Shown: positions 32,648 to 42,280, counted from the stretch's first letter. The stretch: DNA of 46,497 bases from Deltaproteobacteria bacterium (GCA_015492495.1 WGEY01000057.1:1-46497), one strand, 5' to 3'. Translations and numbers: made by a program. Notes: generated by a model from the letters alone, not told the origin.

Positions 32648-34117
32648 ATGGAGACGATAGTATCTATAAAACCTTTGCTGGCCGTACTCGTATCATTGGC
32701 CGCGGTTCCGCTTATTCTGATGTCGAGCAAGACCCCCAACCTCAGGGAGGTGTGGTCCTTTGTGGCGGCGTTCATAAAGTTCGGCCTGGTGCTTTCCATG
32801 ACCCCGGCCATCCTCGACGGCAAGATAATCGAGTACACGGCCTTTACCGTGTTGCCGGGGATAGACTTCACGCTGAGGGTGGACGCCCTGGGGCTCTTTT
32901 TCGCCACCACCGCTTCGTTCCTGTGGATCATAACGACGGCGTATTCCATAGGCTACATGCGAAGCGAGAACGAGCACAGCCAGACGCGCTATTACTGCTG
33001 CTTCGCGGTGGCGCTTTCGTCCGCGTTGGGGGTGGCCTTCGCCGGCAACCTGTTTACGCTCTACCTCTTCTACGAGGTCCTGAGCATCATGACATACCCG
33101 CTTGTCGCACACCACGAGGACTTCGAGGCATGGGAGGGGGGCAGAAAATACGTGGTCTACCTCGTGGGTCTCGCCAAGACCGCCCTTCTGGGGGCGATCG
33201 TCATAACGTACATGACGACCGGCACACTGGACTTCAGGCCCGGTGGTATATTCACCACGGACATGCCGTCCATGCTGGTGACGTTGAGCTATATACTCTT
33301 CCTGATAGGGTTTGCCAAGGCGGGCATGATGCCTTTCCACAACTGGCTGCCATCGGCCATGGTCGCGCCCACGCCCGTAAGCGGCCTCCTTCACGCCGTT
33401 GCGGTCGTAAAGGTCGGTGTCTTCTCGGTGGTGAGGGTCATTATGAACGTGTACGGCGTGGATGTCATGGACTTCTTCGGGCTCGGGATACCGACGGCGT
33501 TCTTTGTGTCCTTCACCATAATCATGGCCTCGATAATAGCCCTGACGAAGAACGACCTGAAGGCAAGGCTCGCCTATTCTACCGTGAGCCAGCTTTCTTA
33601 CATCATCCTCGGTGTTGCGCTCCTTACCCCGAACGGTGTGCTCGGCGGCATACTCCACATAGCGAACCACGCGTTTTCAAAGATAACGCTCTTTTTCTGC
33701 GCAGGCTCCATATTCGTAGCATCGCACATAAAGAAGATCGACAAGCTCGACGGCATAGGCTGGAAGATGCCCGTTACCATGACCGCCTTCACCATAGGAT
33801 CGTTCTCCATGATAGGAGTGCCCGCGGTTGCAGGCTTCACGAGCAAGTGGTATCTTACCGTAGGCACCCTCGAGGCCGGCTCCGTGGCCCTGCTCTGTGT
33901 CCTTCTGGCGAGTACCGTGCTGAACGCGGCCTACTTCCTGCCGATCGTCTTCAGGGCCTTCTTCAAGCCGGCCCCGGCTGGTGATGAACACTTTGACAGT
34001 ATAAGGGAAGCGCCGTACTTCGTGGTGGTCCCTCTGACCATCACCGCCATACTGTCCGTGGTCTTCGGCATATTCCCGAACTACTTTATAAACCTTATCG
34101 AGAGGTTCTTGGGATGA
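32648..34117 (+). CDS. MrpD/NuoL-like antiporter subunit (first)
   Basis: A 489-aa member of the proton-conducting antiporter family, closest in style to Mrp-type monovalent cation/H+ antiporter subunit D. The conserved ion-channel residues are all there: E143 (LFYEVLSIMTYPL), K224 (GFAKAGMMPFHNWLP) and K255 (HAVAVVKVGVFS). It ends soon after its last helix, with no lateral-helix tail. GGGAG lies 5 nt before the ATG. Its position 7 bp after nuoN, within the same transcript, suggests it is a working part of this complex I rather than a free antiporter. Confidence 0.88.
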   Translation: METIVSIKPLLAVLVSLAAVPLILMSSKTPNLREVWSFVAAFIKFGLVLSMTPAILDGKIIEYTAFTVLPGIDFTLRVDALGLFFATTASFLWIITTAYSIGYMRSENEHSQTRYYCCFAVALSSALGVAFAGNLFTLYLFYEVLSIMTYPLVAHHEDFEAWEGGRKYVVYLVGLAKTALLGAIVITYMTTGTLDFRPGGIFTTDMPSMLVTLSYILFLIGFAKAGMMPFHNWLPSAMVAPTPVSGLLHAVAVVKVGVFSVVRVIMNVYGVDVMDFFGLGIPTAFFVSFTIIMASIIALTKNDLKARLAYSTVSQLSYIILGVALLTPNGVLGGILHIANHAFSKITLFFCAGSIFVASHIKKIDKLDGIGWKMPVTMTAFTIGSFSMIGVPAVAGFTSKWYLTVGTLEAGSVALLCVLLASTVLNAAYFLPIVFRAFFKPAPAGDEHFDSIREAPYFVVVPLTITAILSVVFGIFPNYFINLIERFLG

Positions 34118-34365
34118 GGATGCTGCTTGAGAGCATACTGGGAAGCCCGGAGAAGCGGAGGCTTCTCCGGCGCATCATGTTCGTTCTGATGGCGTTGTTC
34201 GTAATCTATGACTTCTTCATGCGCCGCCATCACGTCGAGTTCTGGTGGGACGAGATCCCCGGCTTCTACGCAGGGTTCGGCCTCGCCGCGTGCGTAATCC
34301 TCATAGTCGTGACGAACGCCATCGCCGAGATGTGGCTTAAGAAGAAGGAGGACTACTATGATTAG
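34114..34365 (+). CDS. 83-aa two-TM membrane protein between the antiporter subunits
   Basis: A short protein with a basic N-terminus (PEKRRLLRRI), one hydrophobic helix (MFVLMALFVIYDFFM), a periplasmic WWDEIPGFYAG stretch, a second helix (LAACVILIVVTNAIAEMWL) and a lysine/acid tail (KKKEDYY). It overlaps the previous gene by 4 bp and the next by 8 bp, so all three are translationally coupled. It could seal or bridge two antiporter-like subunits, as small Mrp subunits do. I do not recognise it as a named family. Confidence 0.8.
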   Translation: MRMLLESILGSPEKRRLLRRIMFVLMALFVIYDFFMRRHHVEFWWDEIPGFYAGFGLAACVILIVVTNAIAEMWLKKKEDYYD

Positions 34366-36115
34366 TTGGGTCCATCCCGGCCTCATACTGATCCTAGGGT
34401 CCCTGCTCATACCGTTCCTGAGGGGCAGGGTCAAACAGGGCTACATGCTGCTGCTTCCGGTGCTCGGCTTCATAAGCGTTCTTGCGATGCATGAGGGCAC
34501 ATACGGGGTGTACCACTTTCTCGGCCAGGAGATAGTCCTGGGCAGGGTGGACAGGCTGGCCACGGCCTTCGGCTTCATATTCACCCTCATGATGTTCATA
34601 GGGGTGCTTTACGGGCTCCGTGTCAAGGACGACGGCCACCATCTGGCCGGCTTCTTCTACGCAGGAAGCGCACTCGGCGCCACCTTCGCCGGTGACTTCC
34701 TCTCGTTCCTGGTCTTTTGGGAGATTATGGCCTTCGCCTCGGTGTTCCTTGTCACATACAACAGGACCGACAGGGCATACAAGGCCGCCTACCGCTACAT
34801 CCTCGTCCACGCCACAAGCGGCGTATGCCTCATGGCAGGGATACTCCTGCAGTATTACCATACGAACAGCCTGGCCTTCGCGCCCATGGAGCTCAGCGGG
34901 CTTCCTGCGATACTCATCTTCTTCGGCTTTGCCGTCAATGCGGGTCTGCCGTTTCTCGGCGCATGGCTCCCTGACGCCTATCCGGAATCGACGCTCTCCG
35001 GCGGGGTGATGATGGCGTCGTTCACCACCAAGACGGCTGTATACGCACTTGCAAGGGGGTTCGCCGGAGCGGAGCTCCTTGTGTGGATCGGGGCGATCAT
35101 GGCGCTGTATTCGGTCGCCTATGCAACCATAGAGAGCGACATGCGAAAGCTGCTTTCGCATCACATCCTCAGCCAGGTGGGCTACATGGTAGCGGGGATC
35201 GGTGTCGGCACAAGGCTCGGGATCGACGGTGCGGTTGCCCATGCCTTTACCAACATACTTTACAAGGGGCTTCTGTTCATGGCCACCGGCTCCATCATTT
35301 ACGTGACGGGCAGGAGGAACCTGAAGGATACGGGCGGGCTCTACAAGACCATGCCCTACACGTTCATACTCTTCATGATAGGGGGCTTTTCCATATCCGG
35401 CGTGCCGCTCTTCGCCGGATTCGCGAGCAAGCCCATGATACTCTCGGCCGCCGCGGAGGAACACTACATGTGGCCGTGGCTTCTCATGATGTTCGCAGCC
35501 GCCGGTACGTTCCTTTCAACGACCCTCAAGCTCCCCTATCTCGCGTTCCTCGGTAAGGACAAGAAGATAGAGGCCGAAGATCCACCGTGCAATATGCTCC
35601 TGGCCATGGCCATCACCGCGTTCCTTTGCGTACTGATAGGGGTCTATCCCAACTTCCTCTATCGTCTACTTCCGTACGGGGGGCACTATCATCCCTATAC
35701 GGTCGAACACTTCGTCTGGACGATGCAGATACTCCTTTTCACTTGGCTGGGTTACTACTTCTACATAGACAAGATAAAGGGCAAGCACGCCATCAACCTC
35801 GACGCCGACTGGTTCTACCGCAAGGCCGGTGCCCCGGCATTCATGTGGCTTGCCAGGAAGGTCTTTGCGCCGGTGGATGACGTGGTGAGCGAGTCCTACA
35901 AGAGCATAATCCTGAGGCCTGGCCAGTGGATCGCCTCAAGGAGCCTCCGGTTCGACAAGGGTGTCGTAGACGGGATCGTAAACGGCGTGGCGAACTTCAC
36001 GGTATCGTTCTCTTCGGCCATGAGGCGCCTGCAGACCGGCATACTCCAGGATTACGCCTTCGCCGTCTTTATAGGTCTGCTTTTCCTGTTGAATCTGTAC
36101 CTCCTCCTTTTCTGA
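34358..36115 (+). CDS. MrpD-like antiporter subunit (second), NuoL-like C-terminal tail
   Basis: A 585-aa antiporter-like subunit. The TM5 Glu is E122 (LVFWEIMAFASVF). At the TM7 position, where other subunits have Lys, FGFAVNAGLPFLGAWLPDAY shows N194; Lys remains at K225 (ASFTTKTAVYALAR). After about residue 450 comes an extra 130-residue region. It contains DADWFYRKAGAPAF, DKGVVDGIVNGVANFTVS and RRLQTGILQDYAFAVFIG, and closes with a final TM helix, much like the C-terminal tail of NuoL after its lateral amphipathic helix. It ends the nuo transcript; no NuoL proper is present. I infer it occupies the distal NuoL position. Confidence 0.85.
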   Translation: MISWVHPGLILILGSLLIPFLRGRVKQGYMLLLPVLGFISVLAMHEGTYGVYHFLGQEIVLGRVDRLATAFGFIFTLMMFIGVLYGLRVKDDGHHLAGFFYAGSALGATFAGDFLSFLVFWEIMAFASVFLVTYNRTDRAYKAAYRYILVHATSGVCLMAGILLQYYHTNSLAFAPMELSGLPAILIFFGFAVNAGLPFLGAWLPDAYPESTLSGGVMMASFTTKTAVYALARGFAGAELLVWIGAIMALYSVAYATIESDMRKLLSHHILSQVGYMVAGIGVGTRLGIDGAVAHAFTNILYKGLLFMATGSIIYVTGRRNLKDTGGLYKTMPYTFILFMIGGFSISGVPLFAGFASKPMILSAAAEEHYMWPWLLMMFAAAGTFLSTTLKLPYLAFLGKDKKIEAEDPPCNMLLAMAITAFLCVLIGVYPNFLYRLLPYGGHYHPYTVEHFVWTMQILLFTWLGYYFYIDKIKGKHAINLDADWFYRKAGAPAFMWLARKVFAPVDDVVSESYKSIILRPGQWIASRSLRFDKGVVDGIVNGVANFTVSFSSAMRRLQTGILQDYAFAVFIGLLFLLNLYLLLF

Positions 36116-36251
36116 TTCTGATACGTGAAAAAGACGCTCGCCATAACACACCCTCCACTGTTCCAGGCTACGCGTTTCGCGGGACGGTACGCCCTTGGTG
36201 TTTCGGCTTGCAGCAGGGATCAAGGTGAATGAAAGGGCGGTCTCTGGGGAG

Positions 36252-37115
36252 ATGGACCTGAAGCTTCTTGCACCCGCGAAGGTGAACCTCTTTCTCAAGG
36301 TCGTCGGTAGGAGGGACGACGGCTACCATGACATCCTTTCGCTTATCCAGCCTATAAGCCTTTATGACGAACTCTGCCTCGGGATCAGCGACGGGGAAGG
36401 GATCGAGGTTTATTGCGACAACCCGGGTGTGCCCGGTGGCAAGGGGAACCTCGCCTGCAGGGCCGCAGAGGCATTTCTGCGCGAGGTCGGGTTGAAGAGA
36501 AGGATCACTATCCGCATAACGAAGAGGATCCCCGTAGGGGCCGGGCTCGGCGGCGGAAGCAGCGATGCTGCAAGCGTTCTCATGGGCCTGAACGAGGCGC
36601 TAGGAACAGGATTGGAAGGAAGGAGGCTTCGGGAGATGGCCCTCGGGCTCGGGTCGGATGTGCCGTTTTTTCTGCTCGGAACCCCTGCCTTGGCGAGTGG
36701 AAGGGGGGAGGTGCTCGAGCCCGTGGAACTGCCAAGCTACAGCTATGTCCTTTTGAACCCCGGCTTCAGCGTCTCGACAGCATGGGTGTACAATAATTTG
36801 GACTTGACAAAAATACGCGAAAATAATAAGCTTATTGATTTAAAAGAGTCTGTAAAAACCTTCATGAAAGAGCCTCCCGGGGTGATGGACTGCCTTGAAA
36901 ACGACCTCGAGGCGGTGACATCGGGCAGATACCCGGCTATAGTTGGTATGGAACGTGTTTTGAGGGAGGCAGGGGCCGACGGGGTCCTCATGAGCGGAAG
37001 CGGCCCCACCGTTTTCGGCATCTTTCTGGATGAGCGCAGGGCGCAGGACGCATACTCGGCCTTGAAAAGTAGGCTTGTCCAACCGCACTGGGTCTTTGTT
37101 GCCAAGGGACTTTAG
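36252..37115 (+). CDS. ispE: 4-diphosphocytidyl-2-C-methyl-D-erythritol kinase
   Basis: A 287-aa GHMP kinase that phosphorylates CDP-ME in the non-mevalonate isoprenoid pathway. The N-terminal LLAPAKVNLFLKVVGRRDDG has the substrate Lys, PVGAGLGGGSSDAASVLMGL is the ATP loop, GLGSDVPFFLLG gives the catalytic Asp and LMSGSGPTVFGIF is the C-terminal GHMP motif. ATG 36252 matches the family's short N-terminus but its GGGGAG is very close; an in-frame GTG at 36225 is the alternative. The stretch around 36790-36860 is AT-rich compared with the rest of the gene. Confidence 0.96.
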   Translation: MDLKLLAPAKVNLFLKVVGRRDDGYHDILSLIQPISLYDELCLGISDGEGIEVYCDNPGVPGGKGNLACRAAEAFLREVGLKRRITIRITKRIPVGAGLGGGSSDAASVLMGLNEALGTGLEGRRLREMALGLGSDVPFFLLGTPALASGRGEVLEPVELPSYSYVLLNPGFSVSTAWVYNNLDLTKIRENNKLIDLKESVKTFMKEPPGVMDCLENDLEAVTSGRYPAIVGMERVLREAGADGVLMSGSGPTVFGIFLDERRAQDAYSALKSRLVQPHWVFVAKGL

Positions 37116-37348
37116 TCCACAAGGCGGGTTTGTTTGTGGAGGCAAGGACAGGTTGATTTTTGATCTCATCTCAGGATGAGACGAAACCCTGTGGGGCTGG
37201 GCGGCAGCCGGTGAGGCGGTTTTTAATTGAGGAAGGCCCGCTGATGTAGTAGGTGGCCTTATTCCCGGGGGCGTCAATTGGTCCGATGCGCGATGACAGT
37301 GACAATATTACCGATCGGCCTGCGCTTGTTTTACCAGGGGCCTGCGGT

Positions 37349-37423
37349 TGGGGCGTCGCCAAGCGGTAAGGCACGGGGTTTTGGTCCCCGCATCCGGAGG
37401 TTCGAATCCTCCCGCCCCAGCCA
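37349..37423 (+). tRNA. trnQ: tRNA-Gln (anticodon UUG)
   Basis: A complete 75-nt cloverleaf. The acceptor stem is TGGGGCG/CGCCCCA and the D-arm reads GCC-AAGCGGTAA-GGC. The anticodon stem is CGGGG/CCCCG with loop TTTTGGT (anticodon TTG at 37381-37383), and the T-arm is CGGAGG-TTCGAAT-CCTCC. The CCA end is encoded (37421-37423). It lies between ispE and prs, an arrangement common in deltaproteobacteria. Confidence 0.97.
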
Positions 37424-37456
37424 AAGATAAGGAGATACCCCCAGGGACCGGGATTA

Positions 37457-37519
37457 GCTGAGGTGCGCACCGGGCACCTCTCAGCCGTCAAGGGTGCGCC
37501 GTGTCTGAAGCAGCCCTTG
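37457..37519 (+). other. Two hairpins in the leader of prs
   Basis: GCTGAGGTGC 37457-37466 pairs with GCACCTCTCAGC 37474-37485 (2-nt bulge), and CAAGGGTGC 37489-37497 pairs with GCAGCCCTTG 37510-37519 (1-nt bulge). No T-tract follows either. They may help release the tRNA or regulate prs; no riboswitch class was recognised. The ispE-tRNA gap (37116-37348) also has small stem-loops, for example 37116-37139, but nothing firm. Confidence 0.35.
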
Positions 37520-37605
37520 GCATGCAACGTATTAAGGGACCCAGGCCATGATGTATGCGCTCTACTGCAGTAAGCCGGACCGACCGAACATTTAGGAGGG
37601 TGGAG

Positions 37606-38544
37606 TTGCTTTCAAGAGTAAGGGTATTCAGCGGAAATGCCAATATACCGCTTGCCGAGGAGATATGCAGCACACTGGGCATAAGGCTTGGCAAGGCGGA
37701 GGTGAAGTGCTTCAGCGACGGCGAGATATGCGTCGACATCCAGGAGAGCGTTCGCGGGATGGATATCTACGTGGTGCAGCCGACATGTCCCCCCTGCAAC
37801 AACAACCTGATGGAGCTTTTGATAATGCTCGATGCCCTGAAGAGGGCCTCGGCGAGCTCCATAACAGCTGTGATACCTTATTACGGCTACGCACGTCAAG
37901 ACAGGAAGGTTGCCCCCCGCACCCCCATATCGGCCAAGCTCGTTGCGGACCTTATTGAGGTGGCCGGGGCGACACGGGTGGTGTGCATGGATCTGCACGC
38001 AGGTCAGATACAGGGGTTCTTCAACATACCCGTGGACAACATCTATGCGACACCGATTCTCCTTGAGTACATCAAGGAGAATTACCACAACGACCTGGTG
38101 GTGGTTTCGCCCGATGCAGGGGGTGTCGAAAGGGCGAGGGCCTTTGCAAAGAGGCTCGAGGCAGGGCTCGCCATAGTCGACAAGAGGCGTCCGGCGCCCA
38201 ATGTCTCGGAGGTCATGCACATCATAGGCGATGTCGATGGCAAGGCTGCGATACTCCTGGATGACATGGTCGATACAGCAGGGACGTTGACCCAGGCGGC
38301 GGCGGCGCTCGAAGAGCATGGTGCCGCGAAGGTTTACGGCTGCTGCACGCACGCGGTACTTTCGGGTCCGGCCATAGAGAGGATCGAAAGCTCGCCGATC
38401 ACCGAGTTGGTTGTGACCGATACCATTCCCAGGAGGCCCGAAAACACCTCTGAAAAGATAAGGTATCTGTCGACGGGACGGCTTCTTGCGGAAGCCATAA
38501 GAAGGATTCACTTCGGTGAGTCGGTGAGTTCTCTTTTTGTTTGA
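37606..38544 (+). CDS. prs: Ribose-phosphate pyrophosphokinase (PRPP synthetase)
   Basis: A 312-aa enzyme making PRPP from ribose-5-phosphate and ATP for nucleotide, His and Trp synthesis. [14 protein letters not shown] opens the protein, [14 protein letters not shown] is the ATP/metal motif, DKRRP lies at the catalytic flexible loop, and [16 protein letters not shown] is the PRPP-binding loop. I chose the TTG at 37606 because AGGAGG lies 6 nt upstream and the length then fits the family's 310-315; the GTG at 37600 abuts the ribosome site and upstream ATGs have no such site. Confidence 0.96.
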   Translation: MLSRVRVFSGNANIPLAEEICSTLGIRLGKAEVKCFSDGEICVDIQESVRGMDIYVVQPTCPPCNNNLMELLIMLDALKRASASSITAVIPYYGYARQDRKVAPRTPISAKLVADLIEVAGATRVVCMDLHAGQIQGFFNIPVDNIYATPILLEYIKENYHNDLVVVSPDAGGVERARAFAKRLEAGLAIVDKRRPAPNVSEVMHIIGDVDGKAAILLDDMVDTAGTLTQAAAALEEHGAAKVYGCCTHAVLSGPAIERIESSPITELVVTDTIPRRPENTSEKIRYLSTGRLLAEAIRRIHFGESVSSLFV

Positions 38545-38569
38545 GATCTAAATAACAGGGGAGGTATGG

Positions 38570-39226
38570 ATGGAACAGGTGGATATTTCGGCATGGCCGA
38601 GGGAGAGGCTTGGAAAGGGGGCCTCGGGAAGGCTCCGAAGGGAAGGTTTCGTGCCTGCGGTCCTGTATGGTCCCGGCGTTGAGAAGAACCTTAACCTCAA
38701 GCTCAAGGCGACCGAGGTCGAAAAGGCCCTCCATGAGCACAGCAGCGGCAACATGCTCGTAAGGCTCAACATAGAGGGTAACGAAAAAAACGAGAACAGG
38801 ACGGTTTTACTCAAGCACATTGAACGGCATCCCGTAAGGGACACGCTCCTGCACATAGACCTCGTGAATGTCCTCATGGACCGGACAGTTTCTGCCGAGG
38901 TGCCGCTTCATATCTTAGGCAAGGCGGTCGGGGTCGTACACGGCGGAATACTGCAGCAGGAGCTGCGTTCGATAAAGGTCGAGTGCCTGCCGGACAGCCT
39001 TCCCGAGAGAATAGACGTCGATGTGACGGATCTGGACATAGGTCACTCCATACACGTAAAGGACCTCGGGCTGCCCGAAGGGGTCAAGGCCAAGGAGGAC
39101 GGGGAACACACGGTGGTGCTCATCGCGGCACCTACAGAGGCGGCCGAGGCCGCCCCGGCCGAGGAGGCCGAAGCTGAGCCGGCGGAGAGCCCTAAAGGGG
39201 AGCAGGCCGGAGAGGGCGTGGAATAG
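38570..39226 (+). CDS. rplY: 50S ribosomal protein L25/general stress protein Ctc
   Basis: A 218-aa L25 of the long TL5/CTC type, which binds 5S rRNA. The N-terminal L25 domain has RLGKGASGRLRREGFVPAVL. The second beta domain (VPLHILGKAVGVVHGGILQQ, SLPERIDVDVTDLDIG) is followed by a low-complexity Ala/Glu tail of about 35 residues. GGGGAGG lies 6 nt before the ATG, and it sits 25 bp behind prs. Confidence 0.95.
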   Translation: MEQVDISAWPRERLGKGASGRLRREGFVPAVLYGPGVEKNLNLKLKATEVEKALHEHSSGNMLVRLNIEGNEKNENRTVLLKHIERHPVRDTLLHIDLVNVLMDRTVSAEVPLHILGKAVGVVHGGILQQELRSIKVECLPDSLPERIDVDVTDLDIGHSIHVKDLGLPEGVKAKEDGEHTVVLIAAPTEAAEAAPAEEAEAEPAESPKGEQAGEGVE

Positions 39227-39330
39227 TGGTGATGCTCATCACTGCTTTTCGGCCCGAGGCATGCAGCGCATCCTGGGGTGATTTGAGAAAGCAACTTAAT
39301 CACTCGGAAGCTCTGGAAAACCTCCGGAAT

Positions 39331-39356
39331 CTTCATTGCGGGCGAAGCAGAGCGAC
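39331..39356. repeat. Decayed REP-like half element
   Basis: TTCATTGCGGGCGAAGCAGAGCGAC resembles the start of the GTCATTGCGAGCGAAGCGAAGC repeat seen at 2648 and 27004. It lies in the 211-bp gap between rplY and pth. Confidence 0.35.
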
Positions 39357-39437
39357 CCTTTGGGTTTCGGTTCACCCTTGAGGTGGCATCAAGAGGTTGA
39401 TTTTTCAGATATTCCCGCTGAGACCTTCAAGGAATAA

Positions 39438-40004
39438 TTGTTGTTTGTAATCGTCGGACTTGGAAATCCCGGCCCTGAGTACGCCGGGACGAGGCATAAC
39501 ATAGGGTTCATGGTGGTGGACAGGTTGGCTGCCGCGCACTCCATAAGGATAGAGAAGAACGCCGGCAGCTATCTGTGGGGCAGCGGCAGGATCCTCGGAG
39601 CCGAGGTTGTGCTCGCCAAACCGCTTACCTTCATGAACCTGAGCGGCAAGGCCGTAAAGGGGCTCCTCGAGTCATTGGGTGTGCCGGCGCAGAAGATGCT
39701 GGTGGTGTACGATGACAGCGACCTTGAGACCGGCACGATAAGGCTGAGAAGGAGAGGGGGAAGCGGGGGACACCGTGGTATAGCCTCTGTGATAGAGCAC
39801 ATCGGCACCACCGAGTTCCCCAGGTTGCGAATGGGTATAGGCAGGGGAGCCGATTTGGACCTTAAGGATTACGTCCTCAGCCCGTTTTCACAGGAAGAGA
39901 TGGCACTTGTAAATGATGAAATAGAAAGAGGCGTGGCATCGATAGAGGCTGTCGTATCCAGGGGCATTGACTATGCCATGAACCGTTACAACCGTAGACC
40001 ATAA
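39438..40004 (+). CDS. pth: Peptidyl-tRNA hydrolase
   Basis: A 188-aa monomeric hydrolase that frees tRNA from stalled peptidyl-tRNA. VGLGNPGPEYAGTRHNIGF holds the catalytic His, KPLTFMNLSGKAV the tRNA-contact Asn, and VYDDSDLETGTIRLRRRGGS the conserved Asp. No ATG is near; TTG at 39438 or 39441 follows AAGGA at 4-7 nt. It follows rplY as in many bacteria. Confidence 0.96.
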   Translation: MLFVIVGLGNPGPEYAGTRHNIGFMVVDRLAAAHSIRIEKNAGSYLWGSGRILGAEVVLAKPLTFMNLSGKAVKGLLESLGVPAQKMLVVYDDSDLETGTIRLRRRGGSGGHRGIASVIEHIGTTEFPRLRMGIGRGADLDLKDYVLSPFSQEEMALVNDEIERGVASIEAVVSRGIDYAMNRYNRRP

Positions 40005-40028
40005 ATATATAAAAGGAGCAGCTGACCG

Positions 40029-42050
40029 ATGGAATCGATTACGAACATCGCACCATTTCTTGCCGCCGGCGGGTTGATACTTGCTTACATAATCTACATT
40101 TACATCAAGAAGCAGCCCGAAGGTAACGAGACGATGAGAGAGATAGCCGCCATGATCCACGAAGGAGCCATGGTTTATCTCAAGAGGCAATACACCATCC
40201 TTTTTATCTTTCTTGTAATAATCGCCCTTCTGCTCGGTTACTTCCTGCATCCGTATACGGCGATCGCCTATGTCGGTGGCGCTATATCATCCATGCTCGC
40301 AGGATTCTTCGGCATGAAGGCCGCCACGAGGTCCAACGTGAGGACGGCCCAGGCGGCGAACCTTTACAAGCCTGATACGGCGAAGTCCCTTTCACTGGCG
40401 TTTTTCGGTGGATCGGTGATGGGGCTCTCCGTGGCAAGCCTGGGACTCCTCGGTGTGGGTGTGCTCTTCGTATTTTTCGGTAAGCCCGAGACGGCGGTCG
40501 TAATAAACGGCTTTGCGATGGGGGCATCTACCATAGCGCTCTTCGCCAGGGTCGGCGGCGGCATATATACCAAGACGGCCGACGTGGGAGCGGACCTGGT
40601 CGGCAAGGTCGAGGCGGGCATACCGGAGGATGATCCGAGGAACCCCGGTGTCATAGCCGACAACGTGGGCGACAACGTCGGTGATGTTGCCGGCCTCGGC
40701 GCGGATATATTCGAATCGTACGTCGGTTCAATAGTGGCCTCGATCGCGATCGGGGCCACCGCAATGGTCGGTACAAAGGTGGCCGAGCTCGGTACATCGG
40801 CCGCACTCATGGCATTTCCCATAGTGCTGGTTATGATAGGCCTCGTTGCGTCCATACTGGGGATGGGGGCGATGAAGTTTCTCGAAAGACGGGATCCGGC
40901 CGCGGCACTACGTTACGCGACGTTCATAGCCTCCGGACTCTTTCTTGTAGGAGGATACTTTGCTGTGGGTATGGTGGGTGTAAAGACCGGCGTATACTGG
41001 GCGGTGCTGGCTGGATGTCTTTCCGGCATAGCCATAGGTCTTATAACCGAGCACTATACAGCCGCCGGCCCCATCAGGAGGATAGCCGAGTCGAGCGAGA
41101 CCGGGCCTGCGACCAACATAATAACAGGTGTCGCCGTGGGGCTCGAGAGCTGTGCGTTGCCGGTCCTGGCGATATGCGCCGCGATATTTGTTTCGAACCA
41201 CTTCGCCGGCATATACGGTATAGGTATCGCGGCTGTGGGGATGCTTGCAACCACCGGCATCATTATGAGCGTCGATGCCTACGGGCCGATAGCCGACAAC
41301 GCCGGCGGCATATCGGAGATGAGCGGACTCGGACCCGATGTGAGAAGTATAACGGACAGCCTGGATGCGCTGGGCAATACCACAGCGGCCATAGGAAAGG
41401 GGTTCGCCATAGGTTCCGCCGCTCTGACGGCCCTTGCGATGTTCTCGGCCTTCGCCCAGACGATAAGCAGTGCCTTGGGAAAACCCTTTGAGATAATCAT
41501 AACCGAGCCCATCGTCGTGATAGGTCTTCTCATAGGCGGGATCCTGCCGTTCTTCATCGGGGCGCTCACCATGACGAGCGTGGGCAAGGCGGCCTTCAAG
41601 ATGGTCAACGAGATAAGGAGGCAGTTCAGGACTATACCGGGGCTTCTCGAGGGCAAGAAGGGCGTCAAGCCTGATGTTGCGAAGTGCATCGACATAAGCA
41701 CGACGGCCGCCCTTAAAGAGATGGTGGCGCCGGGCCTCGTGGCTGTTCTGGCCCCGGTGATCGTGGGGTTTGCGCTCGGCCCGATGGCGCTCGGCGGGAT
41801 GCTTGCAGGGGCTACTGTTGCCGGCGTGTTGCTTGCGCTGTTCATGGCCAACGCAGGCGGTGCCTGGGACAATGCGAAGAAGTACATAGAAAAGGGGAAT
41901 CACGGCGGCAAGGGCTCCGAAGCGCATAAGGCGGCCGTTGTGGGCGATACCGTGGGCGATCCGTTCAAGGACACCTCCGGTCCTGCCATGAACATTCTCA
42001 TCAAGCTCATGAGCATAGTGTCTCTGGTCATAGCCCCGCTGCTTGTCTGA
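40029..42050 (+). CDS. hppA: Membrane-bound ion-translocating pyrophosphatase
   Basis: A 673-aa integral membrane pyrophosphatase with about 16 helices. It couples PPi hydrolysis to H+ or Na+ export. The catalytic [18 protein letters not shown] is at 176-193, followed by [20 protein letters not shown], and the C-terminal [10 protein letters not shown] and [16 protein letters not shown] complete the site. [10 protein letters not shown] at 449-458 has Ala where K+-independent enzymes have Lys, so the K+-dependent class is predicted. Whether it moves H+ or Na+ cannot be settled by eye. Confidence 0.96.
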   Translation: MESITNIAPFLAAGGLILAYIIYIYIKKQPEGNETMREIAAMIHEGAMVYLKRQYTILFIFLVIIALLLGYFLHPYTAIAYVGGAISSMLAGFFGMKAATRSNVRTAQAANLYKPDTAKSLSLAFFGGSVMGLSVASLGLLGVGVLFVFFGKPETAVVINGFAMGASTIALFARVGGGIYTKTADVGADLVGKVEAGIPEDDPRNPGVIADNVGDNVGDVAGLGADIFESYVGSIVASIAIGATAMVGTKVAELGTSAALMAFPIVLVMIGLVASILGMGAMKFLERRDPAAALRYATFIASGLFLVGGYFAVGMVGVKTGVYWAVLAGCLSGIAIGLITEHYTAAGPIRRIAESSETGPATNIITGVAVGLESCALPVLAICAAIFVSNHFAGIYGIGIAAVGMLATTGIIMSVDAYGPIADNAGGISEMSGLGPDVRSITDSLDALGNTTAAIGKGFAIGSAALTALAMFSAFAQTISSALGKPFEIIITEPIVVIGLLIGGILPFFIGALTMTSVGKAAFKMVNEIRRQFRTIPGLLEGKKGVKPDVAKCIDISTTAALKEMVAPGLVAVLAPVIVGFALGPMALGGMLAGATVAGVLLALFMANAGGAWDNAKKYIEKGNHGGKGSEAHKAAVVGDTVGDPFKDTSGPAMNILIKLMSIVSLVIAPLLV

Positions 42051-42157
42051 AGATACGGGTGCGAAGCTTACAGCCCAGGGGCCTTGATATCGCTGTCCCC
42101 GGCGTGTCGGGGAAGGAAGACACGGCTGTGCACTTTATTTCCATGGTTACACGAAGA

Positions 42158-42186
42158 GGGGCTGGTGGGCTTACACCAGCCCCTTT
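42158..42186 (+). terminator. Rho-independent terminator after hppA
   Basis: A perfect 10-bp stem GGGGCTGGTG/CACCAGCCCC (42158-42167 with 42174-42183) with a 6-nt loop is followed by TTTGATCTT. The T-tract is short. A smaller CCCCG/CGGGG stem lies at 42097-42112. Confidence 0.75.
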
Positions 42187-42280
42187 GATCTTAGCTGTTT
42201 GAAGATGCACCACTGGGCCTGTTGCCTCTTTCCGCAGCCTTCTGCGAAGGCTTCGAAGGTTCAGGTTATGGAGTTTTAAG

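Noticed and set aside
34114..34365. nuoL fragment
   Set aside because: The 83-aa protein has two helices and no antiporter-like motif, so it is a separate small membrane protein rather than a broken nuoL.
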